The position numbers and the translations under genes are program-made. The notes under the pieces are model-generated. The model had not been told where the DNA came from. It saw only the letters and a program-made list of their open reading frames with translations, and searched no databases. A stretch of DNA of 7,104 nucleotides from an uncultured Bacteroidales bacterium (lineage in GTDB: Bacteria > Bacteroidota > Bacteroidia > Bacteroidales > P3), in assembly GCA_947177845.1 (NCBI GenBank), contig CAMWVZ010000048.1, positions 1-7,104 on the forward strand, in the 5' to 3' direction. Shown piece by piece: positions 1 through 6,148 of the stretch (position 1 is its first letter; each line of letters opens with the position of its first letter).

Positions 1-185
1 GCCGACGAGAAGAACTGCACGAAAAGCAATCCCGCCACCGAATTCCACAGGCCGGGGCCCCAAATCCCGAAAGCAACCGCTGCCGTGATATTCGAAACCA
101 CCAGATAGCACAGAACGGCTGCGCCTATATACACGCCCGTCTGCTTCCATGGCGAAAACTCCCGAAATCTGCCGATAGCTTTCAT
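1..185 (-). CDS. Unrecognised membrane protein, N-terminal part (runs off the window start)
   Basis: An open frame reads leftward from an ATG at 185-183 for 61 complete codons without a stop and leaves the window at base 1. The peptide starts MKAIGRFREFSPWKQTG, a short basic amphipathic stretch. A hydrophobic segment follows at about residues 17-41, and a second one begins at about residue 46 and is still running at the edge, separated by a short Gly/Pro/Trp turn (GIWGPG, residues 40-45). This looks like an integral inner-membrane protein with a cytoplasmic N-terminus and at least two membrane spans. There is no cleavable signal peptide and no motif I can tie to a family, so I assign no function. 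A consensus Bacteroidota -7 element sits 25 bases upstream of the ATG, which supports both the start and the strand. The gene is divergent from porZ. Confidence 0.7.
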   Translation of the reverse strand, partial: MKAIGRFREFSPWKQTGVYIGAAVLCYLVVSNITAAVAFGIWGPGLWNSVAGLLFVQFFSS

Positions 186-210
186 CTTGCTCTTTTCGAA
201 ATCCGAGCGG

Positions 211-218
211 CAAAGGTA
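211..218 (-). promoter_or_regulatory. Bacteroidota-type -7 element for the leftward membrane protein gene
   Basis: Read on the minus strand, these bases are TACCTTTG, a perfect match to the TAnnTTTG -7 element used by the Bacteroidota primary sigma factor. It lies 25 bases before the ATG at 185, which gives a short leader typical of the phylum. No clear TTTG -33 element is seen 19-21 bases further upstream, so the promoter may be of moderate strength. Confidence 0.6.
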
Positions 219-232
219 AGGCGAAAAATTCT

Positions 233-240
233 TAAATTCG
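233..240 (+). promoter_or_regulatory. Possible -7 element for porZ
   Basis: TAAATTCG matches TAnnTTTG with one mismatch (C for T at position 7) and lies 25 bases before the porZ ATG at 266. That is the same spacing as the leftward promoter has to its own gene. No good -33 element is visible. It is the best candidate in the 80-base divergent region, but the match is imperfect. Confidence 0.35.
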
Positions 241-265
241 CAGGTGGCATCAAAGCCAGGAAGAG

Positions 266-2599
266 ATGAAAAGAAGCAAAATCCTATTTCTTGTGACGGC
301 GGTGACCGTATATTTGGCTTGTGGCTCCGTTCCGGCGGCGGCTCAGCACGTGGGCGTGGGAAAATGGCGCACGCATTTCGCGCCAAGTGGCATGTTCAAG
401 ATAGTCAAGCAGCATGATCTCGTCTATGGAGCCTCTACGAAAACGCTCTACAGGGCCGATACCCGCGACCGTACTGCCGGACCTTTCGGCAGGGGGGAGG
501 GCTTGAGTCAGGTGGGCATCTCGGCTTTGGCCTACAATCCCGACTACGACGTGTTGATTGTGGGTTATTCTAATGGCTACGTGGATTTGGTCTACGGTTC
601 GGATGTGTTTCCCCTCGACGATATTTTCGAGAAAGACATGGGCACCGACAAAAGGGTAAATGCTATCTATACCGAAGGCCGCTACGCCTATCTCGCTATG
701 GATTTCGGCGTGGTGGTGCTGGATCTGCGTAAAGGAGAAATCAAGGATACCTATCAAACCATCAATGCACAAGGTTCTTACGATGCGGTTCGGGATGTGC
801 TGATATTCCGGAATGCCTTCTATCTCTTGTTGGACTCGTGCATCAAGACCGCTCCCGTCAACGCGCCCAATCTCAACGATTATTCGGTTTGGAAAACCGA
901 TACCTGCATGGGGAAAAATCTAATGTCTATGAGAACGTTGTGGGGTGGGGTGATGATAAAACACGAAAAAGGTCTGTTGTGGGGTGATGCGCAGACGGGC
1001 TGGAGGCCTCTGGCCTTTTCCGCAGAGAATGCGCGTCCGCTTTTTGTGGATGCCGATGGGGAACATCTGTTTTTAGGTTTGCAGGATACGCTTTCGTGGA
1101 ACAGGTGGGTGGAGGTATGGACGGATACTTCCACGCGCTTGTTTTCCACCGATGGATTGAACATTTATACGCCTTCGGCGGCCATGGTGGACGAGGAGGG
1201 AAAATTGTGGACGGGCACGAGCGGGGCGTTTATCCGGATAAATATGCAAAAGAAAGAGATAGAGCATATATATTATTGTGGGACAGCCCCTGCTTTCGAT
1301 GCGTCTTATTCCATAAACAGCTCCAACGATAAATTGTTGGCCTGCTACGGTGGTTATACGCAGATTTATGCCCCGGTAGGAAGACAGTTTCTATTCTCGT
1401 ATTTGCAGAATGACAGGTGGAAAACGTATCATGCAGGTAGTTATACTCCTCCCATGTCGGTTTCTTCGGCGGCCTTCGCCGTGGAGGATCCCCGGGTGGC
1501 ATCCCGCTTTTACGTGGCTACTGCGCAGAATGGGCTCGTGAAGTTGGAGCCGGATTCCTACACAATCTATAATCCCGACAATTCGCCTCTGGAATGGAAC
1601 AATGAGTTGCACAGCGACTGTCGCCTGACGGGTTTGGGCTTCGACGCTTCGGGCGATTTGTGGATAGTGAACAATTTGGCGGATAAGTCCCTGCATGTGT
1701 TGCACCGCAATGGAGACTGGCATTCCTACGACTTGCGCACCTTGGGTTATGATGTGTCGCGGGTGGGCGATCTGTTGGTGGATTATTGGCAACACAAGTG
1801 GGTGACATTCAATCATTCGGGCGTGGCTGTGCTCGAAACCGACGGAAGTTCGATAAAGGGGCTCTCGGTGGATATGAATTACGGCAACGATTTGGAGACC
1901 AATCGTGTGTGGTGTATTGTCGAAGACCAGCTCGGACATCTTTGGTTCGGCACCGACAGGGGCGTGAAAATCATCGACCAACATGCCCGCATGTTCGAAT
2001 CTCCGCGGGGCGGATATACGTCGGTGCCCGTAAAAACCATAAAAGTGCCTGTCGACGGCTATCTGATGGAACTGCTCAAAGACGATCAGGTGACGGCCAT
2101 CGCTGTCGACGGAGCTAACCGCAAGTGGTTGGGAACGAGTGAGAACGGTTTATTCTTGGTATCTGCGGACGGTATGGAGGAACTGGAACATTTCACCACC
2201 GACAACTCCCCCTTGCTTTCGAATTCGGTGAGCAATCTGGCTATCGACAACCAAACCGGCGAACTCTTCATTTCGAATGAAGTGGGTTTGATTTCCTATC
2301 GCGGCACGGCCACGTATACCAAGGATTTCGACAAGAAGGAAGTGAAGGCCTATCCCAATCCCGTGCGTCCCGGCTACGAGGGGCTCATCAGCATCAAGGG
2401 CTTGCCCAACAACGCCTTGGTGAAGATTACCGATACCAAGGGCAATCTGATTTATCAGGCCAAGGCCACGGGCGGACAGCTTTCGTGGAACGGCTACAGT
2501 ATGCAGGGAAAGAAGCCCGACAGCGGCGTTCTGTTCGTGTATGCGGCCGGAGACGATAAGTCCGAAAGGGTGGTCTGCAAAATCTTTTACGTGCGATGA
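266..2599 (+). CDS. porZ: PorZ-type type IX secretion attachment-complex protein
   Basis: This is a 777-residue secreted protein, close to the size I recall for Porphyromonas gingivalis PorZ. Residues 1-26 form a signal peptide with a predicted cut A26|Q27 (context PAAA|QHVG). Most of the rest is beta-propeller. Blade motifs of the two-component-regulator propeller type recur, for example around W315 (KLWTGTSG), at 553-566 (EDQLGHLWFGTDRG) and at 619-624 (RKWLGT). Residues 691-777 form a type-A T9SS C-terminal domain: YPNP at 696-699, then a beta-sandwich pattern ending KIFYVR. Propellers plus a CTD is the known PorZ architecture. In P. gingivalis, PorZ acts at the cell surface with PorU, PorV and PorQ, where T9SS cargo is cut and joined to anionic LPS. 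The start is supported by the signal peptide and an AGGA at 258-261, 4 bases from the ATG. The stop overlaps recO. A general propeller-sensor protein is the alternative, but there is no membrane, kinase or DNA-binding part. Confidence 0.87.
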   Translation: MKRSKILFLVTAVTVYLACGSVPAAAQHVGVGKWRTHFAPSGMFKIVKQHDLVYGASTKTLYRADTRDRTAGPFGRGEGLSQVGISALAYNPDYDVLIVGYSNGYVDLVYGSDVFPLDDIFEKDMGTDKRVNAIYTEGRYAYLAMDFGVVVLDLRKGEIKDTYQTINAQGSYDAVRDVLIFRNAFYLLLDSCIKTAPVNAPNLNDYSVWKTDTCMGKNLMSMRTLWGGVMIKHEKGLLWGDAQTGWRPLAFSAENARPLFVDADGEHLFLGLQDTLSWNRWVEVWTDTSTRLFSTDGLNIYTPSAAMVDEEGKLWTGTSGAFIRINMQKKEIEHIYYCGTAPAFDASYSINSSNDKLLACYGGYTQIYAPVGRQFLFSYLQNDRWKTYHAGSYTPPMSVSSAAFAVEDPRVASRFYVATAQNGLVKLEPDSYTIYNPDNSPLEWNNELHSDCRLTGLGFDASGDLWIVNNLADKSLHVLHRNGDWHSYDLRTLGYDVSRVGDLLVDYWQHKWVTFNHSGVAVLETDGSSIKGLSVDMNYGNDLETNRVWCIVEDQLGHLWFGTDRGVKIIDQHARMFESPRGGYTSVPVKTIKVPVDGYLMELLKDDQVTAIAVDGANRKWLGTSENGLFLVSADGMEELEHFTTDNSPLLSNSVSNLAIDNQTGELFISNEVGLISYRGTATYTKDFDKKEVKAYPNPVRPGYEGLISIKGLPNNALVKITDTKGNLIYQAKATGGQLSWNGYSMQGKKPDSGVLFVYAAGDDKSERVVCKIFYVR
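2596..2599 (+). promoter_or_regulatory. ATGA stop/start overlap joining porZ and recO
   Basis: The recO ATG (2596-2598) overlaps the porZ TGA (2597-2599). No separate promoter or Shine-Dalgarno sequence is needed for this arrangement. It implies that both genes are on one mRNA and that recO translation is coupled to termination on porZ. Confidence 0.75.
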
Positions 2600-3327
2600 G
2601 GGTTTCGGGCAGAGGGGTAGTGGTCCGTTCGCTGCCATACGGCGACAGCCGGCGGATTGTGAATATCTATACGGAGGAAGACGGTATGCGGGGCTTTATC
2701 GTGCGTATGCCGCGCAAGGCGGGCGGCAAGGTGCGCGCTTCGTTTTTCTTTCCCCTCTCCCAAATAGAATTTTCCTACGAACGCAAACCCTCTTCCGAGG
2801 AGGCTTTGGCCTATCTCATGGATATACGGCCGGCCTACACATACCGCCATCTATACGACGATGTGCGCAAGAACAGCATGGCTTTTTTCATGGCCGAGGT
2901 CTTGAGCCGCTGCATCACCCGTTCCGAACCCGATGCCCGCTTTTTCTCGTGGCTGTGGAAGGCTTTGCAGGATTTCGATGCCCAAGAGAAGGGTTTTGCC
3001 GATTTTCACCTTTTCTTTCTCTTGGAAATCGCCTCGCTTCTGGGGGTGTCGCCCCATTGGGAAAAGGAAACCCCTTGTGCGTTCTTCGATTTGCGGGAGG
3101 GTGAATTCTTGAACGAAAGGCCTTTGTATCAGGAGTTCATCACGGGGCAAAGGGTGACGGATTTGCAGACCTTGCTCCGCATTCGACGGGAAAATTCTTC
3201 CGAAGGCTCCTTTACACGCGAACAACGCATAGGCCTGTTGCAGACACTTTCGGATTATTGCCGTCTGCAGGCGGGCGTTTCCGGCGAATTTCACTCTTTG
3301 GAAGTTCTGCGGAGCTTGTTTTCTTAA
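2596..3327 (+). CDS. recO: DNA repair protein RecO
   Basis: This 243-residue protein matches RecO in length and layout. The N-terminal part (about residues 1-80) is an OB fold with the usual opening: a GVVVRSLPYGDSRRIV strand region, then a T-x-x-x-G turn (TEEDGMRGF). The rest is the helical RecO C-terminal region. RecO works in the RecFOR pathway. It binds ssDNA and RecR, displaces SSB, loads RecA on gapped DNA and anneals complementary strands in the cytoplasm. The only cysteines I see are scattered (in LSRCIT, ETPCAF and SDYCRL), so the four-cysteine zinc module of some RecO proteins is absent. The start is fixed by the ATGA overlap with porZ and by the N-terminus beginning directly at the OB-fold strand. 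The pairing of recO with a secretion gene looks like shared transcription rather than shared function. Confidence 0.88.
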   Translation: MRVSGRGVVVRSLPYGDSRRIVNIYTEEDGMRGFIVRMPRKAGGKVRASFFFPLSQIEFSYERKPSSEEALAYLMDIRPAYTYRHLYDDVRKNSMAFFMAEVLSRCITRSEPDARFFSWLWKALQDFDAQEKGFADFHLFFLLEIASLLGVSPHWEKETPCAFFDLREGEFLNERPLYQEFITGQRVTDLQTLLRIRRENSSEGSFTREQRIGLLQTLSDYCRLQAGVSGEFHSLEVLRSLFS

Positions 3328-3349
3328 TGGTTTTTAGAATGCCATTCCG

Positions 3350-3357
3350 TATATTTG
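3350..3357 (+). promoter_or_regulatory. Bacteroidota -7 promoter element for the isomerase-pheS-cyclase-flippase genes
   Basis: TATATTTG is a perfect TAnnTTTG match, 22 bases before the ATG at 3380 and inside the 52-base recO-isomerase gap. The leader after it (GTTAAAAATTTAAGAAGTT) is A/T-rich with no Shine-Dalgarno sequence, as is common in this phylum. At the -33 distance there is only a weak ATGG. An 11-base inverted repeat (GAATG-C-CATTC, 3337-3347) lies in the spacer. The next three gaps are 5, 14 and 26 bases, so this promoter probably serves all the downstream genes in the window. Confidence 0.6.
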
Positions 3358-3379
3358 CAGGTTAAAAATTTAAGAAGTT

Positions 3380-4072
3380 ATGAAGCGTTTATTCTACGTC
3401 TTGGCTTTTGCCTTGACTTTAACTTTGAATTTCAATAAAATGAATGCACAAAGCGCGTACGATTACATCCCGTCGCAGGAGCCGACCGAACAAAAGGTGG
3501 CCATTCGGACCCCCTACGGAGAGATTGTGGTGAAACTCTACAACGAGACGCCGTTGCACCGCGACAACTTCATCAAGCTGGTAAAGACACAGATGTTGGA
3601 CAGCACGCTCTTTCATCGTGTCATCAAAAACTTTATGATTCAAGGCGGCGACCCGCAGTCCAAACGCGCCCAGGCGGGCGAGGTATTGGGAGGCGGTGAT
3701 TTGGGCTATACCGTTCCCGCCGAAATCATCCCCGGTCTTCTGCACAAGAAGGGGGCTCTTTGCGCCGCGCGCATGGGCGATCAGGTGAATCCGCAAAGGG
3801 AATCTTCCGCCAGTCAGTTCTATATCGTGCAGGGTAGGGTCTACACCCCCGAAGAAATCAACTTGATCCGTACCCGCTACGGTATGCCCATTTCGCCCGA
3901 GCAGGAAGCGGTCTACACGACGGTGGGCGGCACTCCGCATTTAGACGGAGCCTATACGGTATTCGGCGAAGTGGAGAGCGGTTTCGAGGTCATCGACCTT
4001 ATCTCCGCGCAGGAAACCGATGCCAACGACCGTCCCTTGCAAGACATTCCCATGACCGTTACTTTGCTGTAA
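3380..4072 (+). CDS. Secreted cyclophilin-type peptidyl-prolyl cis-trans isomerase
   Basis: This 230-residue protein has a signal peptide (1-23) with a predicted cut A23|Q24, followed by one cyclophilin domain (about 38-230). Family signatures are clear: FHRVIKNFMIQGGDP at 78-92, SASQFYI at 143-149 and LDGAYTVFGEV at 188-198. By alignment to human cyclophilin A, the catalytic Arg55 is R80, Phe60 is F85, Gln63 is Q88 and Gln111 is Q146. All of these are kept, so it should be active. The Trp121 position appears to be H187, and His126 is Y192. A stretch of about 36 residues (152-187) replaces the short loop between the SQFYI and LDG motifs. It contains YTPEEINLIRTRYG and is probably a helical insert. 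The likely role is catalysis of proline isomerisation during folding of exported proteins in the periplasm. The start is chosen for the signal peptide and promoter spacing. pheS follows after 5 bases. Confidence 0.9.
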   Translation: MKRLFYVLAFALTLTLNFNKMNAQSAYDYIPSQEPTEQKVAIRTPYGEIVVKLYNETPLHRDNFIKLVKTQMLDSTLFHRVIKNFMIQGGDPQSKRAQAGEVLGGGDLGYTVPAEIIPGLLHKKGALCAARMGDQVNPQRESSASQFYIVQGRVYTPEEINLIRTRYGMPISPEQEAVYTTVGGTPHLDGAYTVFGEVESGFEVIDLISAQETDANDRPLQDIPMTVTLL

Positions 4073-4077
4073 TCGAT

Positions 4078-5103
4078 ATGCAACTGAAAGAAAAAATAGA
4101 CAGACTCTTGGACGAGGCCCGCAAGATCAAGCTGGCTTCGGAAGAGGAGGCGGAGAAATATCGTATCCGTCTGTTGGGGAAAAAGGGCGAGATGAACGCG
4201 CTTTTCGAAGCGTTCAAGACCGTGGAGCCCGAATTGAAGAAAGAAATCGGGCAATCGCTCAACCAACTGAAGAATGCCGTGCAGGAGTCGCTTCTCAAAG
4301 CCAAGGAAGGGCTCGAACAGAGTGCGCGGAATGCGGAGGCGGATGCGTTCGACCTCACCCGTCCCGTGGAGGATGAAATCGGACATCGGCATCCTCTTTC
4401 GTTGGTGAGGGAGGAAATCTACCGTATTTTCGGAAAGATAGGGTTCGACATCTCCGACGGTCCGGAAATTGAAGACGACTGGCATCTTTTCACTGCGCTC
4501 AACTTTTCGCCCGAACATCCGGCCCGCGATATGCAGGACACTTTCTTTGTGGAGAAGAACGGCGGTGTGGACGATGTGGCGCTTCGCACGCATACTTCGT
4601 CGGTGCAGATTCGCGTCATGAACAGCCATAAACTTCCTATCCGCACGCTCTGTCCCGGCCGCGTCTACCGCAACGAGGCGGTTTCGGCGCGCGCCCACTG
4701 CTTCTTCCACCAAGTGGAGGGTTTGTATGTGGACAAGGGCGTGTCTTATGCCGATATGCGCGAAGTGCTGCTCTATTTCGCCAAGGAAATGTTCGGCAAC
4801 GACACCCGGATTCGTCTGCGCCCCTCGTATTTCCCCTTCACCGAGCCTTCGGCCGAAATGGACATCGCCTGCAGTATCTGCGGAGGAAAGGGCTGCGCGC
4901 TGTGCAAGGGCACGGGTTGGGTGGAGATTTTGGGTTGCGGTATGGTCGATCCCAACGTGCTCAGGAACTGCAATATCAATCCGGAGGAATACAGCGGTTT
5001 CGCCTTCGGCATGGGTGTGGAACGTATCGCCAACCTGCTCTACAGGGTCAACGACCTGCGCCTGTTCTCCGAGAACGACAAACGCTTTTTGGCACAATTC
5101 TAA
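4078..5103 (+). CDS. pheS: Phenylalanine--tRNA ligase alpha subunit
   Basis: This is the 341-residue alpha chain of the cytoplasmic (alpha-beta)2 enzyme that charges tRNA-Phe with phenylalanine. Residues 1-90 are charged and helical, fitting the N-terminal coiled-coil arm that grips tRNA. Class II synthetase motif 2 is GRVYRNEAVSARAHCFFHQ (194-212), followed by VEGLYVD. Motif 3 is GFAFGMGVER (307-316), including the A309 that lines the phenylalanine pocket. The sequence DGPEIEDDWHLF (127-138) is also typical of PheS. Four cysteines in CSICGGKGCALC (C265, C268, C273, C276) form a zinc-knuckle-like loop before the GCGMVDP strand. Many other PheS proteins, including that of E. coli, lack it. The beta-subunit gene pheT is not in the window, so the subunits are encoded apart here. 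The ATG follows the isomerase stop by 5 bases, and translation is probably coupled. Confidence 0.96.
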   Translation: MQLKEKIDRLLDEARKIKLASEEEAEKYRIRLLGKKGEMNALFEAFKTVEPELKKEIGQSLNQLKNAVQESLLKAKEGLEQSARNAEADAFDLTRPVEDEIGHRHPLSLVREEIYRIFGKIGFDISDGPEIEDDWHLFTALNFSPEHPARDMQDTFFVEKNGGVDDVALRTHTSSVQIRVMNSHKLPIRTLCPGRVYRNEAVSARAHCFFHQVEGLYVDKGVSYADMREVLLYFAKEMFGNDTRIRLRPSYFPFTEPSAEMDIACSICGGKGCALCKGTGWVEILGCGMVDPNVLRNCNINPEEYSGFAFGMGVERIANLLYRVNDLRLFSENDKRFLAQF

Positions 5104-5117
5104 ATTCTTCGGGCATC

Positions 5118-6122
5118 ATGCAACTCAAATCCTGTATCGGCGGCGTTTTGTCGCTTGTTCTCGGGGTGGCGATATGGACGGGATGTCAACGCAAGCCCGC
5201 GCCTGCCGCCACGGAACAATCCCCATCGTCGCAGACCGCCGGCATACCTGTCTGCCAGGCCGATTCTCTTTGGGCTTTCGTGAAGGTGCAGACGGATTTC
5301 GGCCCGAGAATTCCCAATTCTCCCGCGCAGAAAGCCTGCGCGGATTGGTTGCTTTCCCGTCTGGAAAGCTACGGCGCACAGGCAAGTGTGCAGGAATTCA
5401 CGGCGAAACGTTGGGACGGCGGGAATTTGCAGGGACGGAACATCATCGCTTCCTTCCAACCCGAAAACCCGAAGAGGGTGTTGTTGTGCGCCCATTGGGA
5501 TTCGCGCCCCTACGCCGACAACGACCCTAACTCCGATTTTCACAAGACGCCTATCGAAGGCGCCAACGACGGGGCGAGCGGCACGGCGGTGCTGCTCGAA
5601 ATCGCCCGTGTGATGCAACGGAACCCCGCCCCCGTGGGGGTCGACATCGTCCTCTTCGATCTCGAAGATTCGGGAAAGCCCCGTTGGGCGCCCGATGCGC
5701 GGGGCGATGAATACACATGGTGTCTGGGTTCGCAGTATTGGGCGGAAAACCCGCATATTCCGGGCTATTCGGCTTGGTACGGCATTCTGCTCGACATGGT
5801 GGGTACGCAGAATCCGTGTTTCACCATGGAAGCCACTTCGATGTACTACGCCCCGGACGTGATGCGGAAAGTGTGGGGAAAAGCCGCCCTCATGGGCTTC
5901 GGGCATATCTTCCAGAGCCGCAATACGGGCGGCCTTATCGACGACCACCTCTTCATCAACCGCATCATGGACATTCCCACTATCGACATCGTGCACTACG
6001 ACAATCTTTCGGGCACGGGATTCTTTCCGCATTGGCATACCGTGGGCGATAGCATGGAAAATCTTTCCGCTTCCACGCTCAAGACGGTGGGCGACGTGGT
6101 GCTGGCGATGCTCTACGAATAG
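5118..6122 (+). CDS. Glutaminyl-peptide cyclotransferase (M28-fold), lipoprotein
   Basis: This 334-residue Zn enzyme of the M28/glutaminyl cyclase fold should turn N-terminal glutamine into pyroglutamate on exported proteins. I chose the ATG at 5118 because it opens a signal sequence (SCIGGVLSLVLGVAIWTG) ending at C23, followed by a low-complexity Pro/Ala/Ser linker (about 27-42). C23 is a probable lipidation site, although W20 at -3 is not ideal for a lipobox. The frame is open further upstream into pheS, but no export signal starts there. Catalytic features are CAHWDSRP (124-131), GANDGASGTA (148-157) with metal ligand D151, LFDLED (179-184) with E183/D184, LGSQYWA (203-209) and HWHTVGDSMENL (305-316) with likely ligand H307. 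The DLED and LGSQYWAENPHIPGY regions resemble Bacteroidota glutaminyl cyclases more than aminopeptidases, which are the main alternative. The basic residues after C23 suggest a periplasm-facing lipoprotein. It lies 14 bases after pheS. Confidence 0.85.
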   Translation: MQLKSCIGGVLSLVLGVAIWTGCQRKPAPAATEQSPSSQTAGIPVCQADSLWAFVKVQTDFGPRIPNSPAQKACADWLLSRLESYGAQASVQEFTAKRWDGGNLQGRNIIASFQPENPKRVLLCAHWDSRPYADNDPNSDFHKTPIEGANDGASGTAVLLEIARVMQRNPAPVGVDIVLFDLEDSGKPRWAPDARGDEYTWCLGSQYWAENPHIPGYSAWYGILLDMVGTQNPCFTMEATSMYYAPDVMRKVWGKAALMGFGHIFQSRNTGGLIDDHLFINRIMDIPTIDIVHYDNLSGTGFFPHWHTVGDSMENLSASTLKTVGDVVLAMLYE

Positions 6123-6148
6123 AGGAACGGCGTTCAAAAACAAGCGAA

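Noticed and set aside
311..325. Lipobox-like site at C19 of PorZ (YLAC|G)
   Set aside because: Tyr at -3 is a poor fit, and a standard signal peptidase I site (PAAA|Q) follows at residue 26, as expected for a T9SS-linked protein.
266..2599. PorZ read as a hybrid two-component sensor because of its regulator-propeller repeats
   Set aside because: There is no transmembrane segment after the propellers, no histidine kinase and no helix-turn-helix part. The protein ends in a T9SS C-terminal domain instead.
3326..3347. Possible terminator after recO
   Set aside because: AATGG (3326-3330) can pair with CCATT (3342-3346), but the stem is only 5 pairs, is A/T-rich and lacks a following T-run. The smaller inverted repeat GAATG-C-CATTC has a 1-base loop and cannot form a useful hairpin. 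It may be chance.
3952..5097. Long open frame on the minus strand opposite pheS (381 codons)
   Set aside because: It lies almost wholly antisense to pheS, whose protein is unmistakable. It has no promoter, no family motif and a composition rich in His, Arg and Val, typical of the reverse complement of a codon-biased gene.
4902..5117. Upstream extension of the cyclase frame into pheS
   Set aside because: The extra 72 codons overlap the end of pheS and would bury the lipoprotein signal. The ATG at 5118 gives a normal export signal and a 14-base gap.
5100..6143. Long open frame on the minus strand opposite the cyclase gene (347 codons)
   Set aside because: The plus strand encodes a full M28-type enzyme with catalytic motifs. 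The antisense product has no recognisable domain and again shows the His/Arg/Val-rich pattern of a shadow frame.
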